A stretch of DNA of 64,000 bases, taken from positions 62,001-126,000 of the forward strand of contig JAGQDJ010000045.1 in NCBI GenBank assembly GCA_022885665.1. The letters run 5' to 3'. Under the pieces are notes generated by a model. The model saw nothing but the letters and a program-made list of their open reading frames with translations, made no database searches and was not told where the DNA came from. Below, piece by piece: positions 23,699 through 34,900 of this stretch (its first letter is position 1; each line of letters starts with the position of its first letter). A program made the position numbers and the translations under genes. The stretch comes from Triops longicaudatus. Lineage: Eukaryota > Arthropoda > Branchiopoda > Notostraca > Triopsidae.

Positions 23699-24694
23699 GA
23701 TAATTTCCTTAATAGACTTCCTAGTACACTATTGTTTCTCATTATCTCGCTTGAACACTACGAAAGAGAACTCGTAGCTCATTGTATAAATTTTATTGCA
23801 TGCCAGTATAGGCCAAAGCAATAGAGCCGAAGCCTATTATGGAATGGTAGCTCACATTTGTTTTCTCCACTGTGTCAATTCGAGGTTATTTATTCCAGAA
23901 CTTTCTTTAGCCGTTCGTTAGTTGCATCTTCAAGTCGTTAACACACATAGAATGTATGCAAATACCTACAGGTAACCGTAGTTCACTTCAGCCTGCGGGA
24001 ATTCACAATACAGCAAGAAACTGAAAAAGCCCAAGTACGAGAAAAAGCACAAGTATGTAAGCGTGATATTTGGATCGTACCCCGAGAGCTACATGACAGC
24101 AACAGGTTTCTTCTATATACTTTTCGCCCTAGGAAAAGAGAACGGAGTACTTGTATAAGAAGAAAAGTGCTTGCGAAATACATACTCCTAGTATTGAAGG
24201 TATATAAGCTACGCAATTCCAGAGTATAAAAAAAATCGAAGCTTGCATGACTAGTTTTGGGGATTTAAAGTAGAGCAAAAACATTTCACAATAAAGTGAC
24301 CAAGAGAATTGCTTACGCATTACTATCTCATATAAGAAGAATGAGTCATCTGTAAAGAGACAGCATAAAGTTAGTCGACTAGTGTATAAGAACTTCGTCA
24401 CCATGAGAATAAGGGAACGCCGTAAACCCAACTTTGTTAGCACTCAGCTGATATCGTTTATCGTTCCACGGGAGTGGAAGTAGGTAATCAATGTGACGGA
24501 TCTGCGTTTACACCGACCTTACGAGGAAAATAATCATAAAATAATCCCAATTCTTATCAAGGTATCGTAATTCATAGTCTGTTCAAGATAGGCCCAGCAT
24601 TACTTTCGTTATTCAGTGAAAGTTCCATGAGTGTTACTTAAAGAACCAAATAGGAATTTTATTAATTTTGGTGGAAAGCTGAGCGACCTTGTAG

Positions 24695-24700
24695 TATAAA
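24695..24700 (+). promoter_or_regulatory. Candidate TATA box for the first GH5 gene
   Basis: TATAAA lies about 130 bp before the start codon at 24831. The distance fits a short 5' untranslated region. Support is from position and sequence only. Confidence 0.35.
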
Positions 24701-24830
24701 TTCTTGGAGTCACTCCAACACACGATTAGTGTAACGCAAGACGTAAGAGAGGCGAGATTTGCCCGTTTGTTGAAACTCACGAGAACGGAAACCTTACATT
24801 TTGGAAGGTTCTCTTTTAATATTACAAAAA

Positions 24831-25569
24831 ATGGAAACCTTCGCAGTGGCACTGAAGTTTTTATTGTCAACATTTTTACTTCTCATAGCTGGAATGCAAA
24901 ACCAACACCAAGTTCAGGGAAGGTTATCAGTGAAAGGGACTGATTTCTATTATAACAACCAGAAAGTGTTCCTTTCGGGCGTTAGCTTAGCCTGGGTTAA
25001 TTACGGAAACGATTTTGGTAACAGCCGATATGAAAATTTCACCGCGCCCATCACAACGCAATGGATGTCCGAAATTGCTAAAAATGGTGGCAACAGCATT
25101 AGTAAGTAAACTTTCAAATTATCTGTGCAGGGCCGTACCCAAGATTTAGTTTCGGAGGGGTTTTTGGAAGTTTCGGGGAGGGGGGAGGCGCATGCAATTT
25201 TTCTGGGAATTTGAGGTTCTTCCTAGCTTCCGCATCATAAAATAAACTGTTAATTGTTTATTTAAATTGTGTGTATTATTTCTGTCGTTTAGGTGTGTGG
25301 GTTCATGCCGAAGGACTTAAAACACCCTTGTTCGACAAAGATGGCTTTGTCGTCGGAACTGACGCAGCGGGAACGCTAATTGCGGATTTGGGGAAATTTT
25401 TAGATGCAGCAAAGGACAATAATCTGCTCGTCAATTTCTGTTTGTGGGCAGCAAGTTCCATGCAGAGTGACAATTATGCTGCCCTCTATCAAGACGAGCT
25501 AAAATTGCAGTCTTATCTTGATAATGTCTTAAAAGTAAAATCCGCAATGAGTTCGCTTATTTCGGTATC

Positions 25570-25616
<47 letters not shown>

Positions 25617-26500
25617 TGAAGCCAATGGTGAACGCACTGTCACAACATCCGGCAATGGGAACATGGGAGATTTTATTGGAACCCGAAGGTTCCGTATTGC
25701 TGAACCAAGTATCTGACGAACCATGTTACGATACGCAGTTGCTGGCGGCAACGGATGCGGGGTGGACTGGGCGTAATATTCCTATGAGCCAGTAAATTTC
25801 AGTATGTCATCTGGTACTCCATTCCACTGTTCCTTTGTTCAGATTTCAGCGCTTTATTAACTGGCACGCAGATGCAATCCATAGTGTAGACCCAGAAGCG
25901 TTGGTTACCGTGAGTTCCTGGGCTGAAACTACGCAAACTGACGCTTTCCCCAATACGCGTAATTCGTTCTATATTAATTTGGATTCGTCAGCTTTTAATG
26001 ACGAAACATTATCGTAGGTTACTACTACTCGGATGCCTGCTTGACAAAGGCAGGACAGCGTCCATTAGGAATTTTGAACTTCCGTAAGATACATTCGTAC
26101 TCTATTGGTAACAAATACGAGTCTACTGCGCCGATGAAAGTGAGCGAAAATGTAGCACCTTCGCGAAGTTTTAATTTACCGTCCTCATTAGGTGACAGCC
26201 AGCGATTACCAATCTGATAGACCTGTTCTTATTGGTGGATTTAGCGCGAGATTATCCGAAGGAAACAGTATTAATGATCTCTATAACTATTTCTACAACA
26301 ACGGTTACGCTGTACGTATAATAACGATAGACAAATGGAAGAAATATTAAAACTTGAATGTCATACAGGGCGCTTGGGGATTTCAATACAACGGACAAGG
26401 TGACTACTCAGATCCCTCTGGCTCTCAGTTACCGGCACTGAAACAATTGTCGGAATCCGAAAATGCCGAAAATGGGATCATTCACTTCACTTTGGATTAA
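24831..26500 (+). CDS. GH5 beta-mannanase-like protein with lost catalytic residues (probable pseudoenzyme)
   Basis: Seven exons (24831-25101, 25293-25534, 25622-25791, 25843-25958, 26018-26139, 26192-26311, 26369-26500) give 390 residues with no stop or frameshift. Intron phases 1,0,2,1,0,0 are identical to the neighbour at 28478. A hydrophobic signal sequence (residues 8-21) is followed by LSVKGTDFYYNNQKVFLSG, the N-terminal strand of GH5_10-type mannanases. Several active-site residues differ from the neighbour. The strand-end Arg is Ser91. The Asn before the acid/base Glu is Leu190 (LEPEGS; Glu191 kept). The nucleophile Glu is Gly323 (LIGGFSARL). The late aromatic Trp is Phe352. His and Tyr in IHSYS are kept. 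It should not work as a retaining glycosidase but could bind glycans or compete. It could also be an early pseudogene, though the intact frame argues against that. A 40-T run sits just before the exon 3 acceptor. Confidence 0.85.
25127..25260. repeat. Dispersed repeat fragment in GH5 copy 1 intron 1
   Basis: It begins CAGGGCCGTACCCAAG and continues with a G-rich block. It resembles the repeat at 42779-42985 (GGCCGTACCCAGGGGCTG) and a relative near 49221. The CAG-starting end is of the hAT type. No second terminus was found within the intron. Confidence 0.4.
25573..25612 (+). repeat. 40-nt poly-T run directly upstream of a splice acceptor
   Basis: An uninterrupted run of about 40 T in intron 2 of the first GH5 gene, ending 9 bases before the acceptor AG at 25620-25621. 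It may serve as an over-long polypyrimidine tract, or be the poly-A trace of an antisense retro-insertion. Its true length is uncertain. Confidence 0.9.
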
Positions 26501-26504
26501 TAAA
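26499..26504 (+). terminator. Possible polyadenylation signal overlapping the GH5 copy 1 stop codon
   Basis: AATAAA overlaps the TAA stop at 26498-26500. If it is used, the 3' untranslated region would be very short. No other canonical signal was seen close by. Confidence 0.35.
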
Positions 26505-27455
26505 TGATTCATCTTTTGTAAATTCTAAACCCTAGCACCGTAATACAAAATCATTGAACAGAAAATGTGAGATTTGTTTATCCGCCTATACGAGGCTCAA
26601 ATGGACGAAACATGTTTAAGGTGATACCAACCTTAATGGAAAGTTAACGGCTAAAGACACATTAGTCAAATGTAGACCAGATAGTCAAATACTGTGTAAG
26701 ACGGCAGACACCCTAGCTGAACTTGACCGAATAACAACAGTAAATCTAACACACATACCACTTAAAAATTACCTCCTGTTATTAGCATATCATATTACAC
26801 GGAACAGCCTTTCCAAAACGCAAAATATGGCCTTTCCGTCTGAGTGCAGTGGTTCTGTCAAAATTGCACCGTGGGTGACGACGGTTGGGCCTACTGCCGT
26901 TTGAGAGTACGATTATAGTGGCGTCAAGTATTTTCGAAAAATTTTCGAGTTTATTTAAAGAATTTAGCTCAAATTTCTTGCAAGGATTTAGGCTCAAAAG
27001 CATACAAGTTTGTCAATGCAATTAACTCACAATGTCATGTATGGTAATTGTTATTATGTTATTTGTAATTGTTATTATGAACATCTCGCGAGTCCGAAGA
27101 GCCGTTCTTAAGCTGTCATCGATCGAAAATTAGCTATTAGTGCATTATTGGCGTCCACATTCCTTTACCGAGCCCAAATAATTGCTGCGACATGCGCGGA
27201 ATGCTGACGGGTTCGAATAATTCGTATGGTTGTTTCTATGCTTTTATTGTTATCTATGTCGAATTTCATTCCTTATATCCTTGCCTTTTGTTTGTGGGCT
27301 TGCTTGTTGGATGCCTTCCTTTTTCAAGTTTGTTTCAACAATTTTTTTGTTTATTATGGGATTTAAGCATTGGATATTACTTCTAAAGGCCATTGGCCAT
27401 ACCTATAAGTTTCCATAATGGCCTTTAGGCTCTGTGTTTAGGCTGCGACATATTC

Positions 27456-27878
27456 TTAAAGGGCAATGGACGGTAATGGACATAAAAAACACCTATCGAA
27501 ATTTTCCTGGATTCTTACCGTACACATTATTCTAAGAGTACAGAGTTTTGTTTCAATTTTTCTGACGAGCCATTTTAGATTAAAGAGACTGCGAAATTTC
27601 TCGCCGTGCGAACTTAGAGTCGCAGAGGGATAAGACATGCTATATCAAGACATGTAGCTGCGCTAAACCAAAAACGACCGCGATTTTCGTGCCCGAACGT
27701 CCCGTCTTATCCCCCCGTTGCGTCACAGCACTACGTGACCGCGCAGAATATGTTCTTATTTCCTGATTATCTTCGTTATTATTTCGCGCATGACAAAAAG
27801 AAACTTATATCTGGAAACAAGATTTTTCGCTCTTTTTTATAAGACAAGGTTGCTTTTTGGTGTCCACTGCCGTTTTAA
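27456..27878. mobile_element. TTAA-flanked MITE, copy 2
   Basis: Bounded by TTAA at 27456-27459 and 27875-27878, with inverted ends AGGGCAATGGAC on the left and AACGGCAGTGGACACC from the right. It has the same orientation and interior as copy 1 at 23264, but is diverged with small indels. It is non-coding. The two copies flank the first GH5 gene. Confidence 0.75.
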
Positions 27879-28419
27879 ATCCGGTAAACCTTGCACCGCG
27901 ACGTAATCCCCTTTTTATTGCAGTATGGATTACTTCAAGAAACACGAGTGTGATAACTTCATAGATCATTTAAATCTATCTTAATGCGCCCGATAAATTT
28001 CACTTCTTGTTTCGAGGTTCCAGTTTCGTGCAAGAGCTGTTGGAAGGCAATTTTTTGCTGAGGGCTGGAACTTCAGTTCAGATTCGTCATCCCACTGCTG
28101 TTCACGTGAACACCAACTGTCTTACCTTTAATTTTCTGCCCCTTAAATTTGAAGAAAAGCTTTTTTTTCGATTGAATGCCCAGTGGTAATGTACTTTCGC
28201 AATAAAGACGTTTACTAATGCACATAACTGATTGCAATTCTATCCAGCTTGTTGTACTTAGCTGAAGGTATCTAATCTTCGCGCATTGTTTGGCTTATTA
28301 GATATAACAGGTGTATCAATTCCCATCAACTATTTTAAAAACACAGTCTATTTGCTCAAACTAACAATTAAACAAAGATTTTAGATCCTGGCACGCCCTT
28401 CGTCCTTGCATATGCTACA

Positions 28420-28427
28420 TATAAAAG
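28420..28427 (+). promoter_or_regulatory. TATA box of the GH5_10 mannanase gene
   Basis: TATAAAAG lies 58 bp before the ATG at 28478, a spacing that leaves a short leader of roughly 25-30 nt. This suggests a strongly expressed tissue gene such as a digestive enzyme (inference). Confidence 0.6.
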
Positions 28428-28477
28428 ACTAGGTTCAAAATTAAATAATCTGGAAGTTGACTCCCCACTTCGAAATC

Positions 28478-30068
28478 ATGTTCTGCCGTGGCTTACTCAC
28501 CAGTACTTTAATTTTAGCCCTTTTGGGCATTGCCAGTAGCGCAAAATTGTCCGTATCGGGCAATAACTTATCGTACAACGGCCAGCGGGTTTTCTTATCC
28601 GGAGCTAATATCGCCTGGTACTCTTACGGTTATGACTTCGGCAACGGACAATACCATTCTAATTCCAAATCAACTTTGGAAGGCTGGCTAGCCCAAATTG
28701 CCAACGCTGGCGGCAATTCTATCCGTAAGAAGTTATTTTGTGTTTAACTTCAAATTATTAGATCATTTTTAAAAATAACTTGAAAGGTATCTGGGTGCAT
28801 GTGGAGGGTAACAATACCCCTGCTTTTGACGGCAACGGTTACGTAACCGGACCTGATTCTGGCAACACTTTGATTTCTGATCTTAAGGAGTTTTTGGATG
28901 CTGCCAAGTCTCACAACATTTTTGTTATTCTCTGTCTCTGGAACGGTGCTGTTATTAACAACGACAAATACCTGAACCTCTACTGGGATGAAGGTAAACT
29001 CCAGAGTTACATCGACAAAGCTCTCAAGGTATTGTTTTTCAACTGACATTTAACTTGACCAAGTTCAACAGAAGTCAATGACAGCTAAAAAGAGATTACT
29101 CTAGCCCATGGTTTCCGGCTTGGCCGGTCATCCTGCTTTGGGAGCATGGGAAATCGTGAATGAGCCTGAAGGATCGGTCAGAACCGGTGACACCAACAGC
29201 AATCCTTGCTTCAATACCGAAAAGTTGACCAACTCTGGCGCTGGGTGGACTGGCAAATCCATTCCTATGCAAAAGTAAGTGGTTGACAGTACCTCGCATT
29301 TTCTTGCGAGTTAAACGTTGTATTTAACCGAGTAAATTGGTTCTATTTACTCTTTACGTTTCAGTATTCTGAAGTTTGTCAACTGGCAAGTATCTGCCAT
29401 AAAATCCACCGATTCTAGCGTTTTGGTGACATCTGGTTCTTGGTGCGAGAAGCCTCAAACTGACTCATTCGGCGATACTTGTAGGAACTGTTTTTAATTC
29501 AACAACTAAACAAAATTTTACGCCCATTCCACAGAATACTTATAGTTTAAATTCCGGTTTAACAGACAACTACTACAAAGATAATTGTTTGACTGCCGCG
29601 GGAGGCAAAAGTAACGGAATTTTGGATTTTTACCAAATGCACACGTACTCCTGGAACGGTGCATACAACAGTGAAGCTCCATTTAAAGTATGCTTACACA
29701 ACAAGTGAATAATCAGTTGAACTCCTCCACACTAAACTCTTGAATCTTAGCAATCATTCAGCGGCTACGGTTTGAGCAAGCCTTTGATCGTTGGAGAATT
29801 TGCTTCCGTGTGCTCTGAAGGCAACAGTCCGTCATATTTGTACGGCTACGCATACGACCACGGATACAGTGTAAGTATCGAGGACAAATTATTTATTCAG
29901 AAACTGAAATTATGTAACGATTACGTGAGTAAACATGGTTATGTGATTAAACAGGGTGCTTTGTCTTGGCAATACAACGCCGGCGGAGACTGCTCGGATT
30001 CCCAGAGCCAACAAAACGATGGTATGTCCAGTTTGAAGGGCAAGGACGGAATTTACGTTCCCCTTTAA
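28478..30068 (+). CDS. GH5_10-type endo-beta-1,4-mannanase, secreted
   Basis: Seven exons (28478-28724, 28787-29028, 29105-29274, 29365-29480, 29566-29687, 29751-29870, 29955-30068) give 376 residues, the length of animal GH5 mannanases. The signal peptide is MFCRGLLTSTLILALLGIASSA. The (beta/alpha)8 barrel landmarks are all present: Arg83 in NSIRIWVHVEG, Asn182 and acid/base Glu183 in WEIVNEPEGS, His and Tyr in MHTYSWNG, nucleophile Glu315 in VGEFAS, and Trp344 in GALSWQY. The family cleaves beta-1,4-mannan or glucomannan of plant or algal walls. Relatives occur in bivalves, abalone and some arthropods. It is a tandem paralogue of the gene at 24831. Animal-like introns and animal flanking genes show it is a resident gene, not contamination. 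Confidence 0.93.
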
Positions 30069-31804
30069 GAAATGTATCGCAGAGTTGTCTTTTCAATAAT
30101 TGGAATTTGTACTGAAATGTTAAGAAAGTACATGCATGAAACTTCGATATCTCGAACTTCCTTTTGCTATATTTCAAACAAGTTAAGGATAACCATGACG
30201 AAAACTTGTGTAACAAAAGCACTGTCGGAATAACATAAGATTACTTGTCCTTTAAAGCGACGAACCCAGGTGGTTGACTTCTCACGAACCAGTGAAAAAA
30301 AATGTGGAAAACGGAAAAGGACATCGTCAATTGTAAAGCTTAACTAAAAGACACAAATGCAATACCGGTGGACGTTTTTTTAGATAATTATGTACAGACT
30401 GCTGCTTTACACTGAAGAGCAATGTACAGTTGATAGCACATACTTGCAAGCATGATGGTCCCTCAAATACTGCCTCTAGTAACGGGATTGAGAAACCTGC
30501 GTTGGAATGAAACGGCTTACTGTTAAATTAAATTTTTTTTTATCGAATATAATATGAATTCGAAGTTATCGGCTTCGCGATGAGTGAATAACACATTAGC
30601 CAGTGGTAAATAAAGAAATTAGTCAATACGCGAAAAATGAGCCATTAGTTTACAAAGGTTCACCTGATGGATATTTTATTTAATAACCTGACATAGCTAA
30701 AAATCGTTCGCTTTTCAATTGGAATGCTCGTTTCAAAATTTGCGCTCGCGCTCGCATTTTTTTTAAAAAGAACGCTTGCGCTCGTATGAATTTTTCCACA
30801 TTGACTTCAAAAATCGTGACTTTTTCTCGATTTTTTTTAAAGCTAACTTTTTCAAAAATTGGGATTAACTTAAACCAAATTCCAGTAACCTAACTTTCCC
30901 ACGGTTTTTATACGAATATTTTATGACACAAGTGTATAAGCACTCCAGGATCTAATTAGTTTAAGGAAGGGAGAAAAATGACGTCATTATGCTTTGGTTC
31001 TCAGGCTTAGGCAGGTTATGATAGTCTTCGATACAGGGGTGTCGCGAGGGGGTTGGAAGGGTACACCCTGCAATAATTGGTTAAAAGTCGATTTGGTAAA
31101 GAAGTATCACACTCGACTTGGTAAAAGCGACTTACGTCGTAGATATAACAGTATAGTGAGAGATAAGTTTTTGTTATCATTGTGGTATCACTTGCTAATC
31201 GGCACTCTTTTGGGCAGTCGTTTTTGGAATTTATTGTTTTTCGGTTACCTTTTAACTGATAACACCGACCAACCTTATCGTGTCTCCATGTATGTGTGTG
31301 AGTAACCCAGTGCGTTTCGGATTAATGTGGTAGTGTGGCATTTGCATCATAGAGCGTTGTGGACGCATGACCTGAAAAGTTCGAACGGTACGTTAGAAGG
31401 CGGGTGTGAGTAAATGTCATGCTAAAAAAAAAGTATCGGGATAAGACTGGCATGGTGAAATGGCTTTCTCGTCCTGTATAAGTTGTCCGTCATGACATCA
31501 CGAACCTGAGCTGTGCCACGTTGCACCTGTTCAGGCTATGCCATTGTATGCCATTGCCTAACTATGATTAGCTTACTGCAAACACCTCGCTTTGGGTCAT
31601 ATGAAGTTCAAAGTGACCAAGACCTTAGCTGTTTTTTTAATTGGCAAAACCGGCTGGTTTTAAGGGCTCCTTAGTTTTCTGTAGTACACATTGTGAACCG
31701 TTTTGTTCCTCAAATAGAACAAAAGGAAGATGCAGTTTAGGTTGAGACATAGAAAGTCTGTAAAATACCATGGGGATGCCTCCCGACTTTCTTATCGTCC
31801 AACA

Positions 31805-31840
31805 GCAGGGCTGTCCTAACTGCGGTCCCGGCCCCCGATC
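31805..31840 (+). repeat. hAT-like terminus fragment
   Basis: CAGGGCTGTCCTAACTGCGG followed by a C-rich run resembles a common animal hAT/MITE end. A partner terminus was not found nearby, so only one end is claimed. Confidence 0.35.
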
Positions 31841-33522
31841 ACTTCGACGAAAACACAGTATGGTGTTTCGTCAAGAATGGTATTTCTTAATTATGCGCCT
31901 CGCTACGTTTAAAGAGAATACTAGGCTTCAGGGCAGTAACATTAGTTAACACTTCATAGAGCGAAAAGTTTTATATGGAATGTACGCAAAAATTTCATGG
32001 CAGATTTGGTTTGAACTTTTGACCGTGAATCAGTTTCCCAAACATAAAGTTTCCTACTTTTCATTTTCTTAGCGATTTTACCTCGAATCTCATTAGAGTT
32101 TATCTGCCACAGTATAGTGGAACAGTCAAATCGAATTAAATGTTCGCTACATTTAGTAACTTTTAGGACACTGGTTGTCGAATTTGGAATTCTTTTACTA
32201 AGTGAGCTGCGGATACGGAAATATCGATTACCTGGATCTGGAAGAAAGTCGTCTGACTTTTTTTCAATTATTTTTAGTCATCAGCTTTCAAAACAAAATA
32301 AAAATTCGACCACAAGTGATTTCGATTTTGCAGCAATTGTTCCTTTCCATCTCGAACATCAAAATTTACGGCAGCTATGGAGCTGGAGCTCCATGGTAAA
32401 TGACATGCGGTATTCTTGGAAGATTTCGCAAACAAAGCTAAATAATTTACGTACGAAGAATTCTTAGTAGTTGTTCTTTTTCTAATGAAGCTTTTGTTGT
32501 GCATAAAAGCATGCCACTGTCGTTAACTTTATAAAAAAAGGGTTTGCTTAGTTTTCGAAATGAGCTCTAATTTCTGGCATTTCTGTCGATTGAAAAAATT
32601 GCAAATCTTTTCGATGTCACCACACTTAACATTTTAAAAGGTATCCTAATGAAAGTTCTCAACAACTATCGGAAATTTAGTCGTTGTCCTGAAAGACTTT
32701 CCTCGCGACTTTTACTCTGAGCATAACAATTCCAAAATGGTCAAACTGACTTCCATGATTTTTACACTGTATTACAAAACAGAGGAAGGACGGGATAATA
32801 AGCGCACGTTTCTACGTTTTGTTTTCAACGTTATGTACAGACAAACCTCTCAAGCCCAAAGCTATAATCGTTCAATGTGTAATTTTTGGATGAATCTTTC
32901 CCCATTCGAATTTCATCGTATTCACTATGTGCCTAAATTTTTCTGACACAAAACATTTGTGGTTAATTAGGTATGACTTTTTGTACGGATTATCCGACGG
33001 ATTTAATCCCACCTCTGTTCTGAAAAATACTGTGTTTGGTGGCACGAAAACGTTGACAACTTTAAATTCTCTAAAAATTGAAAAAGCTTGAGCTCAATTT
33101 TGTGAATAGCCATTTTCTAGAAAGCTCCATAATACTTTATTAAAAGCTCGGGTCCAAAATTGTAGCAATGTGCACAATAATTGTACAATAATTTATTAGA
33201 ACCTGTTCCCGCCAATGCCGCCCACGCGTAAATGACTTAAACCGCTTACACTTGTCCACGCGCTTATTACACTGGGGAACAGGAAATCACTTCTTTGCCA
33301 CGAGATATTGGGATACAAAGAACCAGAGTCTTTAGCTTAATTTGATAATTGAATCTTCAGTGTTGGTTTTTGGTTTTGTGTAAATTTTTTCCCATCCGAG
33401 ATTTTTCTTAATATATTTTGGCTAGCCTTTTGTGGCACAGGAACAAGGAGTCGTTCAACGCCTTATTTCCTTAGTTTTTGTTCCAATGGTGATTCAAAAA
33501 CTCGGTTATGAGCCATGCTAAT

Positions 33523-34543
33523 GTAAAATGGGGTAATTTCGAGGAAAAAAAAAACATTTTATTTTCGTTTTTCTTGTACATTTCGGCGAAATTTTAAGCA
33601 AAAGAGAAACAAAAAGTTTTCTCTTTTGTAGATTGCTCAGCACCTTGACATAAATCTTTCACTTTCGACCTCACAGTAAAATTCCTGGATTATTGTACTG
33701 TCGAAGTTGGTGTTCAAAGTTACCCAACGACGCGTATAACTTTGAACGTCAGCACGGATTGCTCGAAAAAAATTAGAAGTAGCATTTTGGCGGAAAATTT
33801 CTTCTTGGCGTCGTTAATGCTGATAAGTTGAAAGTAGTTAACCATTTTTTGAAAAAAGAAAATCACTTTCGTTATTTTTGCAAAAAATATGAATGAAAGG
33901 AGATCGGAAGAAAAGGAGGTACTAACGCATTAAAAATTATATTTCTTTACATATCCACACTTGGTTGCACTACCTACGGTATCAGCTACTGCTTTTAACT
34001 TATCTATGTAGTCTTTTCAACTTTTTATTGTGGTTGTTTTTTAGTCGAGTTTTCATGCGTTTTTGCTCGTAAGTCGCGTCCTCCCCTTTTCGCTCCCTTA
34101 GCTTGCTACCGCTCGCTAGCCTCGGAGCAGGTAAGCCATAACACAGCGAAAGGACCGAAGTTCACTACGTAATTCTTACATCGAGTTTGCCTGGACAAGA
34201 AAAGTTACGACCGAGTTTAGATTGAGTTTGCAGAAAGGCTGGTCGATGAAGTACCTTTGTGGAAAACAGGTAGCCGGTAACTTTACTAATTGTCTTTCGG
34301 TAGTGAAAATCCGGAAGATATAACAAAAAGTGCCAAAAAAGACTCTTCCATTCGACTGCTTCTTAATTTCTTCTTAATATAATGAAACAAGAAGTTAGTT
34401 GTACCTTAAGAAAACCTATTTATAGCTGAATCTGGCGACCCTTTATTCGTTGCTATGCGCTCTGTAGTTAAGGAGAGGGCCTACTGTTTCCTATAAAATG
34501 TTCAATGTTACCTCACATGTTCAGAATTACCCCGTTTTGCGGT
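33523..34543. repeat. Candidate inverted-end repeat element of about 1 kb
   Basis: The left end GTAAAATGGGGTAATTT is matched by the inverted right end ACCGCAAAACGGGGTAATT with a few mismatches. Inside is a hairpin with perfect 11-bp arms, GTTCAAAGTTA at 33712-33722 and TAACTTTGAAC at 33737-33747. A related block lies at 37795-38060. The boundaries are tentative and no target duplication was identified. Confidence 0.4.
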
Positions 34544-34900
34544 AATGAATTGAAGCTTGAGTTGTGTAATTATGTATTAGAAGGTCGTGTTTTAGCATTT
34601 TTAAAACCTAAAATTAACTAACATTGTATCGTATTTTGTACCGCGTAAAAATAAAATCACGTAAAACGAGACTGCGTAAATGGTTGTTGTTATTGGTCTG
34701 TTTTAAGTCGCACCTATGCCATCTAACGGGCTTGCGTAAATGGGGTTCACTAACATAAGGTTCCTCAGTTTGTAATTTTCACACCAGATGTCCTTCTTTT
34801 ATTAGCCCCGCCTTCTAATACTTACCACTACAAAAGTTTCTCTGAAGATTTTAGTGTTATTTTTACGCACGCGAAACAGCTTCTCTTACACTCCGACACC

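Larger units (their letters stand above)
22227..24830. other. Intergenic region upstream of IST1 and of the first GH5 gene
   Basis: This 2.6 kb stretch contains the IST1 promoter side, a 435-bp TTAA-flanked MITE at 23264-23698, and the probable TATA box of the first GH5 gene at 24695. No further gene was recognised. Confidence 0.65.
26501..28477. other. Intergenic region between the tandem GH5 genes
   Basis: About 2 kb. It contains a short tandem duplication of TAATTGTTATTATG near 27040-27080, the second TTAA MITE at 27456-27878, and the TATA box of the downstream gene at 28420. No other gene was seen. Confidence 0.65.
30069..34900. other. 4.8 kb intergenic region between GH5 mannanase and mS31
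   Basis: AT-rich. It contains a GCTCGCGCTCGC patch near 30746, a hAT-terminus-like start at 31805, and a repeat region at 33523-34543 with inverted ends and a hairpin (listed separately). Open frames such as 30994-31305 and 32117-32467 resemble nothing known. The last roughly 350 bp should carry the mS31 promoter. Confidence 0.6.

Noticed and set aside
30994..31305. 103-codon open frame
   Set aside because: Unrecognised, isolated and without splice-consistent neighbours.
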